From Paenibacillus rubinfantis (GTDB lineage Bacteria > Bacillota > Bacilli > Paenibacillales > Paenibacillaceae), in contig NZ_LN909048.1 of the NCBI RefSeq assembly GCF_001486505.1, positions 18,964 through 82,963 on the forward strand: DNA of 64,000 nucleotides, written 5' to 3'. The position numbers and the translations under genes are program-made. Under the pieces are notes generated by a model that did not search any database, was not told where the DNA came from, and saw only the letters and a list, made by a program, of their open reading frames with translations. Below, piece after piece: positions 19,082 through 27,614 of this stretch (within the stretch, counting starts at the first letter, position 1; the number at the start of each line of letters is the position of its first letter).

Positions 19082-19534
19082 ATGAAGCGTAGGATCTATG
19101 CTCTTGCCGTTATTGTTCTAATTGTTATTGCCGGTGTAATTATCTTTGAGGTTTCAAAAAGTACTACCTTTGACAAGATTGTTCTGGAACGTCTAAATGG
19201 AAATGAAATCAGTTCTATTACCCTCTTAAGGACACTTGATGATAACAGAGAAGAAGAAATATCAATTACTGACCCCAACGGAATAAAGAAAGTGGTTCAT
19301 TATTTCTCTCAGATGAAACTAAAAGAAAAAAAATCCAGACCAAGTGTTGATTATACGGAGCAGTATCGAATAATTATACGGACAGATGAGAAAAGAAGGT
19401 TTGGAATAACACTGTACGATAACAATTATTTAAGTGTTTATGATTATAATGCCACTTTACGAGGCATCTCATCTTATGAAATAACGAATAAGATTGATGA
19501 TCCTAGTGTAATTCCTAGCTTGTTCAATAAATAG
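19082..19534 (+). CDS. Hypothetical membrane-anchored or secreted protein, AT-rich
   Basis: A 150-residue protein with a basic start (MKRR) and one hydrophobic segment (residues 5-25), then a soluble, charged domain. The layout suggests an N-terminal anchor with an extracellular domain. I do not recognise the family; it resembles short DUF5301-like firmicute proteins only in general form. The ATG at 19082 follows AAAGGGG and is preferred over a TTG three codons earlier. Its codons are clearly richer in A and T than those of hydF and hydG, a sign of transfer. Confidence 0.65.
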   Translation: MKRRIYALAVIVLIVIAGVIIFEVSKSTTFDKIVLERLNGNEISSITLLRTLDDNREEEISITDPNGIKKVVHYFSQMKLKEKKSRPSVDYTEQYRIIIRTDEKRRFGITLYDNNYLSVYDYNATLRGISSYEITNKIDDPSVIPSLFNK

Positions 19535-19586
19535 TTAAAGTAGAAAGGGCACCCCTCTTTTTTCATTTCGTTATTGCCAACAAGCA

Positions 19587-19627
19587 AGAATAGACGGCCA
19601 GGTATGATCTTCCTGGCCGTCTATTCT
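19587..19627. terminator. Bidirectional terminator-like palindrome
   Basis: Sixteen-base perfect arms AGAATAGACGGCCAGG and CCTGGCCGTCTATTCT with a nine-base loop. It lies between the convergent ends of the two AT-rich genes, so a shared terminator is the simplest reading. Confidence 0.75.
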
Positions 19628-19717
19628 TCAAAATTTGGGTATTTTTACCGAAAATCTATCCCTTAAGTAGCTCCAGTTTAACTACCTTTTGGAACAGCCG
19701 CTTCTTAATTTAACCCG

Positions 19718-20158
19718 TTACAAAAGGATCCAGCCACTTCCTGAATGAACCCGTGTTACTGCACCTTTACCTGTGATAAACCGAACTCCTTGTGTTTCAT
19801 ATTCGATGAAGGGAAAATTCACCTCAATTAAATCATATTCTGGATGATCATCCAGAAAATCTTCCAAATATCCTAAATTCCAATATCCTTCATAAACCAT
19901 ATCCTGAAGGTCATCCTTTTCCGACGGAGCAAGCATTGCAACAATAGAAAATACACCTGTTGCAACACCAGTAGCTGTAGATGTTAGAAAAATAAGACCT
20001 AATATACCGGCAACGTTTGATAATCCGTCCGTCAGATCAGTAACATTCGTAGGTTTATCAAAAGCTTTGTCATAGATTGTTCTTTGCGCTCGTTCAGTTT
20101 TTCTTACTCCGTCCAAACTTAAAATTATTTTCCTTGCATACTCCTTTGTAAATGCCAT
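19718..20158 (-). CDS. Hypothetical protein with a hydrophobic glycine/alanine-rich segment
   Basis: A 146-residue protein beginning MAFTKEYARKIIL. A hydrophobic stretch at about residues 50-75 (VAGILGLIFLTSTATGVATG) could form one or two membrane segments; the C-terminal 60 residues are acidic. AAAAAAGGAGATG lies just upstream of the ATG at 20158, so a longer start at 20212 is rejected. I do not recognise the family. AT-rich and probably acquired. Confidence 0.6.
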   Translation of the reverse strand: MAFTKEYARKIILSLDGVRKTERAQRTIYDKAFDKPTNVTDLTDGLSNVAGILGLIFLTSTATGVATGVFSIVAMLAPSEKDDLQDMVYEGYWNLGYLEDFLDDHPEYDLIEVNFPFIEYETQGVRFITGKGAVTRVHSGSGWILL

Positions 20159-20529
20159 AAATAAAACATCTCCTTTTTTGATTTGTCGAGAGCTGGCGCC
20201 TTTACTGCTCAACTTTAAGGGAATTTTCCCTTATATCTCCCAAAATATGAAATTATGAAAGAAAGGATTGGACTTTTTGTTATTGTTTCCAATCTTTTTT
20301 CTTGCTGAATGTAGTACTACTAAAACTAGAATCTATATTTTACACATACTACAACCATCTCAGACTGCTGTATGTCTCGTTAATACAAATCTCATCCAAA
20401 AAAGTCGTATCTCTCCATCGATACAATGCATCCGCGAGATAGTACAACCTCTATATTAAAATCCCTATTATCGCATAGACATAGCAGATTTTTAGGAAGT
20501 AGTGGAACAAAAAAACGCCTCACCAACGC
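20159..20529. other. AT-rich intergenic stretch, nothing identified
   Basis: About 370 bases between the AT-rich orphan gene and the split hyd terminator. It holds the promoter region of the minus-strand orphan gene. I see no convincing coding frame, RNA gene or repeat. Confidence 0.5.
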
Positions 20530-20549
20530 AAAAACCTTCAACGTCAACC
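20530..20549 (-). terminator. Distal arm of the hydG-operon terminator, separated by the IS
   Basis: Minus strand GGTTGACGTTGAAGGTTTTT. It is the complement, apart from one mismatch and one G-U pair, of the arm at 21850-21876. Before the insertion the two arms made a stem of about 19 base pairs with a four-base loop and a T-tract, just past the hydG stop. Confidence 0.8.
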
Positions 20550-20634
20550 TGGTATTATCCCCTACAAGTAGACACTCGTAAAAAACCTCATGTGTTAACA
20601 TGAGGAAATGAGTGAACTTGGAGGGGATTTTTGT

Positions 20635-20946
20635 ATGGCGAAAAAGGAGCAGGTTTTTAAATCGTACACAGAGGAATTCAAAATAGAGGCTGTTCAAACC
20701 TATCTCACTGGAGTGGAAAGTTACAAGGTCATTGCAGAGAGGTTGGGAATTACAAACTGTACCCAACTTAAAGTATGGGTACAGAAACATCGAAAGGGGG
20801 AGCCCCTCGATACACGTAAGGACGCAACAAACCCTATGAAAGGGCGTCCTCGTACCACGTTTGCCAGTGTTGAAGAAGAACGGGATTACTTGAAGGCACA
20901 GGTGGATTACTTAAAAAAGCGGTATCCAAATCTGCTAACGGAGTGA
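20635..20946 (+). CDS. IS3-family transposase OrfA
   Basis: A 103-residue DNA-binding subunit with an N-terminal helix-turn-helix (KSYTEEFKIEAVQTYL...YKVIAERLGI) and a C-terminal leucine-zipper-like helix (EEERDYLKAQVDYLKKRYPNL). The ATG at 20635 follows GGAGGGG. A canonical A AAA AAG slippery site lies in frame at codons 93-95 (20913-20919). A -1 slip there joins this frame to OrfB. Confidence 0.92.
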   Translation: MAKKEQVFKSYTEEFKIEAVQTYLTGVESYKVIAERLGITNCTQLKVWVQKHRKGEPLDTRKDATNPMKGRPRTTFASVEEERDYLKAQVDYLKKRYPNLLTE

Positions 20947-21812
20947 AGCTTAGACTTGAAGATAAATACACCATAATCGAAGAGCTACGTGACCTGCACG
21001 GCGTTACCCGTTTATTAGCCATTGCCGGTCTGCCTCGGGCGAACTACTACAAGTGGCGGGGTACACGTTCTCAGCGGACGGAAGCTCATGCACAGGAGCA
21101 CGCAATAAAAGAGCATATGGTGGCCATTCACCTAGCCCATCCCTATTTTGGGTATCCTCGAATGCAGACAGCCTTGTGGGAGGCAGGCTACCTCGTCAAC
21201 CATAAGAAAGTATGGCGGCTCATGAAAGAGCTGTCGATCCAGTCGGTCATTCGAAAGAAAAGGAATCGCTCCAACTATGCTCCTTCCGTGGTTTATCCTA
21301 ACCGATTAAAGCGCCAGTTTCATGCGACAGCTCCTCAGCAGAAACTTGTGACCGATATTACGTATCTCTCGGATGGAACCGACTTTTATTACCTGTCCGT
21401 CATCCAGGATCTCTTCAACAATGAGATTGTGGCTTGGCAAATGTCAAAGCGCAATGATGTAAAGTTGGTGCTTAATACGATTGAGCAATGGACACGAAAA
21501 AGAGACGTGTCCGAAGCCGTGCTCCATTCGGACCAAGGCTTCCAATACACGTCCCAGGCGTACAACACACGATTAGAGGCATTCAGCGTTAAAGGCAGCC
21601 ACTCTCGCAAAGCAACCTGCCTGGATAACGCCTGTATCGAATCCTTCTTTTCGCATCTGAAGACAGAAAAGTTGTACCTTCAACAATATAAGTCAGAAGT
21701 GGAGATTCATCAAGCCGTCGAGGAATACATCTACTTTTATAACTACCAACGTTTTCAGGCGAAACTCAAACAGCGCGCGCCGATTGAGTTTCGGCACGCG
21801 CTGGCTGCTTAA
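20943..21812 (+). CDS. IS3-family transposase OrfB (integrase core)
   Basis: The DDE catalytic part of the transposase. An HTH_21-like segment lies near residues 45-100, followed by the rve integrase core: first aspartate in VTDITYLSDG, second in LHSDQGFQYTS, glutamate in DNACIESFFSHLKTE. The GTG at 20943 overlaps OrfA by four bases, but the main product is probably the OrfAB fusion, since the -1 frame from the A6G site runs straight into this frame without a stop. Confidence 0.93.
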   Translation: MKLRLEDKYTIIEELRDLHGVTRLLAIAGLPRANYYKWRGTRSQRTEAHAQEHAIKEHMVAIHLAHPYFGYPRMQTALWEAGYLVNHKKVWRLMKELSIQSVIRKKRNRSNYAPSVVYPNRLKRQFHATAPQQKLVTDITYLSDGTDFYYLSVIQDLFNNEIVAWQMSKRNDVKLVLNTIEQWTRKRDVSEAVLHSDQGFQYTSQAYNTRLEAFSVKGSHSRKATCLDNACIESFFSHLKTEKLYLQQYKSEVEIHQAVEEYIYFYNYQRFQAKLKQRAPIEFRHALAA

Positions 21813-21849
21813 CTTTTTTTTATCTGTCTACTTGACAGGGGTATGACCA

Positions 21850-21876
21850 ACCGCTAGGGTGACATTGAAGGTTTTC
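21850..21876 (-). terminator. Proximal arm of the hydG-operon terminator, separated by the IS
   Basis: Minus strand AAAACCTTCAATGTCACCC followed by the original loop TAGC, 13 bases past the hydG stop codon (21889). It now has no partner arm within 1.3 kb, so the terminator should no longer work. Confidence 0.8.
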
Positions 21877-21888
21877 GATTTCTATTAC

Positions 21889-23325
21889 CTAGAACCGCAA
21901 GTCCCGCTCGCCGTTCTGGATCCGCTGAAGGCGGTCGATCGTCACTTCGCGCGCGGAGGCTTTGGGGATACGGCGGAGGTTGTTTTTGATCAGCGACGCC
22001 CCCATTTCCCGGGCTTCGTCATCCCCGTAGTCCAGCAAATACTCCTGCAGGGTGAGCAAGGCGTTTGGATGGCAGACGTTGTGGATCTGGCCCGACTTAG
22101 CCAGGCGCATAAAACGGTCGCCCGTCCGCCCCTCCCGATAACAAGCGGTGCAATAGCTTGGAATATAACCGTCCCGGCACAGCGACTTGATCATCTCCAG
22201 CGGCGAGCGGTGATCGCCCACCTCGAATTGCGCGGTATCGCTGCTTGCGCTCCCTCTGCCCTCCCCTCCGTACGTGTTCGTGTACCCACCGACACCGGTG
22301 CACGAGCCTGCGCTGATCTGGGAGATCCCCAGCTTGATGACCTCATCGCGGAATTCCGAGTCTTCGCGGGTGGACAGGATCATGCCGGCATAAGGCACTG
22401 CGAGCCGCAACACAGCCACGATCTTCTTGAACTCATGATCGTTCACGAGATACGGGAAGCTGTTCAGATCCACACCGTCCGCCGCCCGCAGGCGGGGAAC
22501 GGAAACCGTATGAGGCCCGCAGCCAAACGTGGCTTCCAGATGCTCAGCATGCATCAACATGGCGATCGTCTCGTATTTGTGATCATACAGCCCGTACAAG
22601 ACCCCAACGCCAACATCGTCGATGCCAGCCCGCATCGCGCGGTCCATCGCTGTCGTGTGCCAGTCGTAATCGCGTTTGGGCCCTTTTTGGTGCATACGGC
22701 TGTAAGTCGGTCGGTGGTACGTCTCTTGGAACAAGATATATGTGCCGATTCCAACGTTCGCCAGCTTGCGGTAATCCTCCACCGTCGTCGCGGCGATATT
22801 CACGTTAATTCGGCGGATACTTCCATTGTCGACCTTCACGGAGTAGATCGTTTCGATACATTCCAAAATGTAGTCAATCGGGCAATACTCCGGATCTTCT
22901 CCGGCCTCCAGCGCCAGCCGCTTATGCCCCATTTGCTGCAGCACTTCGACTTCCCGGATCAACTCCTCCCGGTTCAACCGCCGCCGAACCATGCTCTCAT
23001 TCGACTGCTTATAGCCGCAATACTCACAGTTATTAACGCAGTAGTTGCTGACGTATAAAGGAGCAAACAAGACGATCCGATTCCCGTAAATGCGTTCCTT
23101 CACCTCGCGTGCCGCATGGTAGATCTCCTCCAGCAACACATCGTCCTCCACGTTTAACAGGACGGCGGCTTCCGCCGCACTGATGCCTTTGGCCGTCCGG
23201 GCACGCTCCAGAATCGCCAGCACCTTCCTGCGATCGCGGGCCAGCTGCGACCCGTAAGCGAGCGCGGACACGATGGTCTCATCCCGGATGAAGTCCGCCG
23301 CCTCCCTTTGATCTGACCTGCTCAT
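21889..23325 (-). CDS. hydG: [FeFe]-hydrogenase maturase HydG (radical SAM tyrosine lyase)
   Basis: HydG cleaves tyrosine to p-cresol and dehydroglycine, and forms the CO and CN ligands of the H-cluster through an Fe(CO)2(CN) synthon. The radical SAM motif CVNNCEYC lies near residue 95 in a ThiH-like barrel. The HydG-specific C-terminal cluster motif CTACYREGRTGDRFM lies near residue 390. The ATG at 23325 is preferred to one two codons earlier, which abuts the GGGAGGG ribosome site. It is the last gene of the oxidoreductase-hydrogenase operon. Confidence 0.96.
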   Translation of the reverse strand: MSRSDQREAADFIRDETIVSALAYGSQLARDRRKVLAILERARTAKGISAAEAAVLLNVEDDVLLEEIYHAAREVKERIYGNRIVLFAPLYVSNYCVNNCEYCGYKQSNESMVRRRLNREELIREVEVLQQMGHKRLALEAGEDPEYCPIDYILECIETIYSVKVDNGSIRRINVNIAATTVEDYRKLANVGIGTYILFQETYHRPTYSRMHQKGPKRDYDWHTTAMDRAMRAGIDDVGVGVLYGLYDHKYETIAMLMHAEHLEATFGCGPHTVSVPRLRAADGVDLNSFPYLVNDHEFKKIVAVLRLAVPYAGMILSTREDSEFRDEVIKLGISQISAGSCTGVGGYTNTYGGEGRGSASSDTAQFEVGDHRSPLEMIKSLCRDGYIPSYCTACYREGRTGDRFMRLAKSGQIHNVCHPNALLTLQEYLLDYGDDEAREMGASLIKNNLRRIPKASAREVTIDRLQRIQNGERDLRF

Positions 23326-23415
23326 CCCCATCCCTCCCTGTATGATGCCATTATCACCTTTGAACCCCTTCGAGACTGTACGGACAAAAGCAACAACATA
23401 CGTAACAGCGCACAG

Positions 23416-25152
23416 CTAATAACGGGAGCGAACCAAGTAGTGCGTATGCAAATACTTATGACTCTTATGGCTGTTCGGCTCCTCCAAAAACTCGCGGTAA
23501 ATCTGCTGGATATACGGGTTCTTATGGGATTTGCGAACCGTTGACGCTTCGTCCTCGTCGTAAATGGCCTTGGCCCGGGTGGCCTTCACGTCGACGGTAT
23601 CCCGCAGGCTCGCACTGACGAGCGGCTGCCCGCCGCCGCAGATACAACCGCCCGGACAAGCCATCACTTCGATAAATTCGTAACGGCGCTGACCGGATTG
23701 GATCATCGACATTAGCTTGCGGGCGTTGCCGAGCCCGTGAACCACCGCCGTGCGGATCACCCGCCCGTCCGGCAGCTCCACCGTCGTCTCCTTTATGCCA
23801 TCCATCCCGCGCACCGCGGTATATTCTACCGTCTCCAGCTCTTCGCCGGCGACCAGCTCGAACACAGTGCGAAGCGCCGCTTCGGCCACCCCGCCCGTCG
23901 CACCGAAGATCACGCCGGCCCCCGAGGCTTCGCCAAACGGGTTGTCGAACGTCTCGCCGCGCAAGCCGGCGAAGTCAATGCCCGCTTCCTTGATCATCCG
24001 CGCAAGCTCCCGGGTGGTCAGCACGTAATCGATGTCCTGTAACGATTCATTGGCCAGCTCCTCGCGCTGCCCCTCGAATTTCTTCGCCGTACACGGCATG
24101 ATCGACACCACGACGATATTCCCCGGATCGATCCCCATCGTTTGGGCGAAATAGCTCTTGATCATCGCCCCTTCCATCTCATGCGGCGATTTGCAGCTGG
24201 ACAGATTCTCCAGCATATCCGGGAAGTAATGCTCCACAAACTTCACCCAGCCCGGACAACAGGACGTCATCAGCGGCAGGTTCTCCCCGGTGGCCAAACG
24301 ATGCACCAGCTCGGTGCCCTCCTCCATAATCGTTAAGTCGGCAGCAAAGTCGGTATCAAACACCTTGTTGAAGCCAAGCCGCCGCAACGCGGCAACCATC
24401 TTGCCCGTCACCCGCGTGCCGATTGGCATCCCAAACTCCTCTCCCAAGGCAACTCGCACCGCTGGCGCCGTTTGCACAACGACGAATTTATGCGGATCAG
24501 CGATCGCCTGCCACACGTCGTTGATATTTTCCCGCTCCTGCAGCGCGCCAACCGGACAAGCCATAATACATTGGCCGCAGTTCACGCAGACTGACTCGCC
24601 AATCGGCCGCCCCAGGGCCGGCCCGATCACGGTGTCGAACCCGCGGTTCATGAACCCGATGGCTCCCACAGTCTGCACCTCGCTGCAAACGGCGACACAC
24701 CGACCGCACAGCAGGCATTTGGAAGTGTCGCGCACGATCGACGGCGACGAGAGATCAACCGTCGACCGCGCTTTGCCTCCCGCATATCGCACATCGCGCA
24801 CCCCAATCTGATTCGCCACCTCCTGCAGCTCGCAGGTTCCGCTGCGCAGGCAGGTGAGACATTCCCGATTATGATCTGACAGAATCAGTTCAACCGTCGT
24901 TTTGCGAGCTTTTCGCACCTGCAGTGTATTGGTCCGGATCCGCATGCCTTCCTCGGCCACCAGCGTGCACGAAGCGATTAGGCGGGGGCCCGATTCCACC
25001 AAGCAGACGCGGCAGCTGGACGGGTGGTTCATGCCCTGCAGATGACAAAGTGTAGGAATGTGAATGCCTAGTCCGCGGGCTGCCTGAAGCACCGTTGTTC
25101 CCTTCGGCACCTCCGTTTCCATTTCGTCAATCCATAATTTCACCGTATCCAT
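23416..25152 (-). CDS. hydA: [FeFe]-hydrogenase catalytic subunit HydA, trimeric bifurcating type
   Basis: Makes H2 at the H-cluster. Domains in order: plant-type [2Fe-2S] (CHLQGMNHPSSCRVC), His/Cys [4Fe-4S] (DHNRECLTCLRSGTC), two ferredoxin clusters (CLLCGRCVAVC and CVNCGQCIMACP), then the catalytic domain with all three signatures: L1 TSCCPGW, L2 MPCTAKKFE, L3 EVMACPGGCICGGGQP. At 578 residues it matches the M3/A3 class that works with NuoF- and NuoE-like partners, encoded just upstream. The cytoplasmic complex probably couples ferredoxin and NADH oxidation to H2 formation. Confidence 0.96.
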   Translation of the reverse strand: MDTVKLWIDEMETEVPKGTTVLQAARGLGIHIPTLCHLQGMNHPSSCRVCLVESGPRLIASCTLVAEEGMRIRTNTLQVRKARKTTVELILSDHNRECLTCLRSGTCELQEVANQIGVRDVRYAGGKARSTVDLSSPSIVRDTSKCLLCGRCVAVCSEVQTVGAIGFMNRGFDTVIGPALGRPIGESVCVNCGQCIMACPVGALQERENINDVWQAIADPHKFVVVQTAPAVRVALGEEFGMPIGTRVTGKMVAALRRLGFNKVFDTDFAADLTIMEEGTELVHRLATGENLPLMTSCCPGWVKFVEHYFPDMLENLSSCKSPHEMEGAMIKSYFAQTMGIDPGNIVVVSIMPCTAKKFEGQREELANESLQDIDYVLTTRELARMIKEAGIDFAGLRGETFDNPFGEASGAGVIFGATGGVAEAALRTVFELVAGEELETVEYTAVRGMDGIKETTVELPDGRVIRTAVVHGLGNARKLMSMIQSGQRRYEFIEVMACPGGCICGGGQPLVSASLRDTVDVKATRAKAIYDEDEASTVRKSHKNPYIQQIYREFLEEPNSHKSHKYLHTHYLVRSRY

Positions 25153-25170
25153 CCTCGAACTCTCCCCCCT

Positions 25171-27057
25171 TTAACTCTTATAGATCGCTTCAAATTTGCA
25201 GCTGTCGAAGCAAATCCCGCATTTGATACACAGCTGCGGATCGATCACATGCGGCTCTTTCATCTCGCCCGAGATCGCTTCCGCCGGACATTTCCGGGCA
25301 CAAAGCGTGCATCCGCGGCATTTCTCCTCGTCAATCGTGTACGTAATCAGCGAGCGGCAAACGCCGGACGGACATTTCTTGTCGACCACATGGGCGATAT
25401 ACTCCTCGCGAAAATATTTCAGCGTGGACAGCACCGGATTAGGCGCCGTTTGGCCAAGCCCGCAAAGCGAAGCCGCCTTGATTTGCTCGGATAGCTCCTC
25501 CAGCGCATCCAGGTCCTCCATCGTTCCTTTGCCTTCCGTGATTTTCTCCAAAATCTCCAGCAGGCGTTTGGTGCCGATTCGGCACGGCGCGCATTTCCCG
25601 CACGATTCGTCGCGCGTGAAGTCGAGGTAATATCGGGCGACGTCAACCATACATGTCTCTTCGTCCATCACAAGCATGCCGCCCGAGCCCATCATCGAAC
25701 CCAAGCTAAGCAGCGTATCGTAATCGATCGGACGGTCGAGATGCTCGCTCGTTAAGCAGCCGCCGGAAGGCCCCCCGGTCTGCACCGCCTTAAACGCTTT
25801 GCCGCCGGGAATCCCGCCGCCAATTTCGTAAATGACATCGCGCAACGTAATCCCCATCGGCACTTCCACCAGCCCGGTGTTCACCACCTTGCCGCCCAAG
25901 GCAAACACCTTGGTGCCCTTGCTCTTTTCCGTCCCGATTCCGGCATACCACGAAGCGCCCTCCAGCAAAATAATCGGTACGTTCGCCAGCGTTTCCACAT
26001 TGTTGATCACCGTCGGCTGGCCCCATAACCCGCTGACAGCCGGGAACGGCGGTTTCGGGTTGGGCATGCCCCGCTTGCCTTCCACCGAGTTCATGAGCGC
26101 CGTTTCTTCTCCGCAGACGAATGCCCCTGCTCCCAAACGAACGCTGATGTCAAAAGAAAACCCGCTCCCAAACAAGTCATCGCCCAGCAACCCGTAATCC
26201 CGGGCCTGCTTAATCGCCGCCTGCACCCGTCGCACGGCGATCGGATATTCCGCCCGTACGTAGATGAAGCCGTGATTCGCCCCGATGGCGTAGCCGGCGA
26301 TCGCCATGCCTTCCAGCACGGAATGCGGATCGCCCTCCAGAATCGAGCGGTCCATAAACGCGCCCGGGTCGCCTTCGTCGGCGTTGCAAATCATATATTT
26401 TTGCCCCGTTCGCTGCTTGGCTGCCGTCTCCCACTTGATTCCGGTCGGAAACCCGCCGCCGCCGCGCCCGCGCAAGCCCGCCTCCTTCACCTCGGCCACG
26501 ACCTCTGCCGGCTCCATGGTCGTCAAGACCTTATGCAGCGCTTTATATCCGTTCATAGCGATATATTCGTCGATGTCCTCCGGGTCGATCGTCCCGCAGT
26601 TGCGCAGCGCGATCCGTTGCTGCTTACGGAAGAAGTCGACCTCATGCAGCGGTTTGATCCGCCCGTCCTTCTCCAGCGACTGCTGGTAAACGAGGCGATC
26701 GACGATTTTGCCCTGAAGCAGGTGCTTGTCGACGATCTCCGCCACGTCCTTCACCATCACCCGGTTATAAAACACCTCCTCCGGGTAAATGATCACGACC
26801 GGCCCCAACTCGCACAGCCCAAAGCAGCCCGCCCGGACCACTTCGACTTTGTCCTGAATCCCTTGGCTGGCCACCGCTTGCTCAAAGGCTTCCGCGATTA
26901 ACATCGAATCTGAGGAGGTACAGCCGGTGCCGCCGCAAATCATTACGGAACGCGCGGCGACGCTTCCTTCATCAGCCCCGACCTTGCCCAGCTTTCGGCG
27001 GACCAGCCGGCTAAGCTGCGCCGTTCGAATGCCCTCGAGATCCAACAACGTTTTCAT
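25171..27057 (-). CDS. hydB: Hydrogenase NADH-binding subunit HydB (NuoF-like)
   Basis: The diaphorase subunit. An N-terminal thioredoxin-like [2Fe-2S] domain (CGGTGCTSSDS...CFGLCELGP) is followed by the FMN/NAD fold (GLRGRGGGGFPTGIKWE, NADEGDPGAFMDRS). The [4Fe-4S] site reads SCGKCAPCRIGTKRLLE, and two C-terminal ferredoxin clusters read CRGCTLCARKCP and CIKCGICFDSC. This full set at 628 residues is typical of trimeric electron-bifurcating hydrogenases. It lies 17-19 bases from its neighbours in the operon. Confidence 0.95.
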   Translation of the reverse strand: MKTLLDLEGIRTAQLSRLVRRKLGKVGADEGSVAARSVMICGGTGCTSSDSMLIAEAFEQAVASQGIQDKVEVVRAGCFGLCELGPVVIIYPEEVFYNRVMVKDVAEIVDKHLLQGKIVDRLVYQQSLEKDGRIKPLHEVDFFRKQQRIALRNCGTIDPEDIDEYIAMNGYKALHKVLTTMEPAEVVAEVKEAGLRGRGGGGFPTGIKWETAAKQRTGQKYMICNADEGDPGAFMDRSILEGDPHSVLEGMAIAGYAIGANHGFIYVRAEYPIAVRRVQAAIKQARDYGLLGDDLFGSGFSFDISVRLGAGAFVCGEETALMNSVEGKRGMPNPKPPFPAVSGLWGQPTVINNVETLANVPIILLEGASWYAGIGTEKSKGTKVFALGGKVVNTGLVEVPMGITLRDVIYEIGGGIPGGKAFKAVQTGGPSGGCLTSEHLDRPIDYDTLLSLGSMMGSGGMLVMDEETCMVDVARYYLDFTRDESCGKCAPCRIGTKRLLEILEKITEGKGTMEDLDALEELSEQIKAASLCGLGQTAPNPVLSTLKYFREEYIAHVVDKKCPSGVCRSLITYTIDEEKCRGCTLCARKCPAEAISGEMKEPHVIDPQLCIKCGICFDSCKFEAIYKS

Positions 27058-27073
27058 CGTTCCACCATCCCTT

Positions 27074-27577
27074 CTAATGCGTCCCGGCAGGCGTGCGCAT
27101 CTGCTTCAGAATTTTCGGTATCTCGTTTGGCGTCAGCCGGCCATGCACTTTTTCCCCGATGGTCATGACCGGCGCTAAACCGCAAGCCCCCAGACAGCGG
27201 GTGGCATCCAGCGTGAATTTCCCGTCAGCCGTTGTCCCCTGCACCGGAACGTTCAGTTCCTGGCTCAGGCGATCCAGCACCCCTTGCGCGCCCTTAATAT
27301 AACAAGCCGTTCCCATGCAGACGCGGATGACATGCTCTCCTTTTGGCTCTAGCGAGAAAAACGAGTAAAACGTCGCAACTCCATAGATTTCAGCCATCGA
27401 CAACCCCAGTTCCCTCGAAACGACCTGTAGCGCTTCCTCCGGCAGATAGCCGTACAAATCCTGAATTTCGTGAAGCACCGGGATCAGCGCGCCCGGCAGC
27501 AGGCGGAACTGATCGATGATTTCCCCCACCCGCTGCAGCCGCTCCTCGTCCTTCGCACAATGAAAAGTCTCTTCCAT
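27074..27577 (-). CDS. hydC: Hydrogenase small subunit HydC (NuoE-like)
   Basis: A 167-residue [2Fe-2S] protein of the NuoE/24 kDa family. Four cluster cysteines lie in CMGTACYIKG and CLGACGLAP (about residues 86-131). It completes the HydABC trimer. The ATG at 27577 follows GGAGAGG; a start seven codons earlier is possible but has no clear ribosome site. Confidence 0.94.
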   Translation of the reverse strand: MEETFHCAKDEERLQRVGEIIDQFRLLPGALIPVLHEIQDLYGYLPEEALQVVSRELGLSMAEIYGVATFYSFFSLEPKGEHVIRVCMGTACYIKGAQGVLDRLSQELNVPVQGTTADGKFTLDATRCLGACGLAPVMTIGEKVHGRLTPNEIPKILKQMRTPAGTH

Positions 27578-27614
27578 GTTCGCTTCCTCTCCCTTCATCG
27601 TCCGGCTGCTCGCC

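Larger units (their letters stand above)
20550..21849 (+). mobile_element. IS3-family insertion sequence, 1300 bases
   Basis: Imperfect 26-base terminal inverted repeats: left TGGTATTATCCCCTACAAGT..., right (reversed) TGGTCATACCCCTGTCAAGT..., 19 of 26 identical. A 3-base target duplication ACC flanks it at 20547-20549 and 21850-21852. Two overlapping frames encode OrfA and OrfB with an A6G frameshift site between them. A hairpin near the left end (CCTCATGT / ACATGAGG, 20586-20605) may limit read-in transcription. All parts look intact, so it may be active. Confidence 0.93.

Noticed and set aside
19587..19627. Sixteen-base palindrome as an attachment or recombination site
   Set aside because: It lies between convergent stops with T-rich flanks on both sides; a bidirectional terminator explains it better.
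20521..21880. IS ends placed outside the ACC duplication, at the AAAACCTTCAA repeats
   Set aside because: These outer repeats pair as the hyd terminator stem; TGG...CCA ends with a 3-base duplication fit IS3 elements better.
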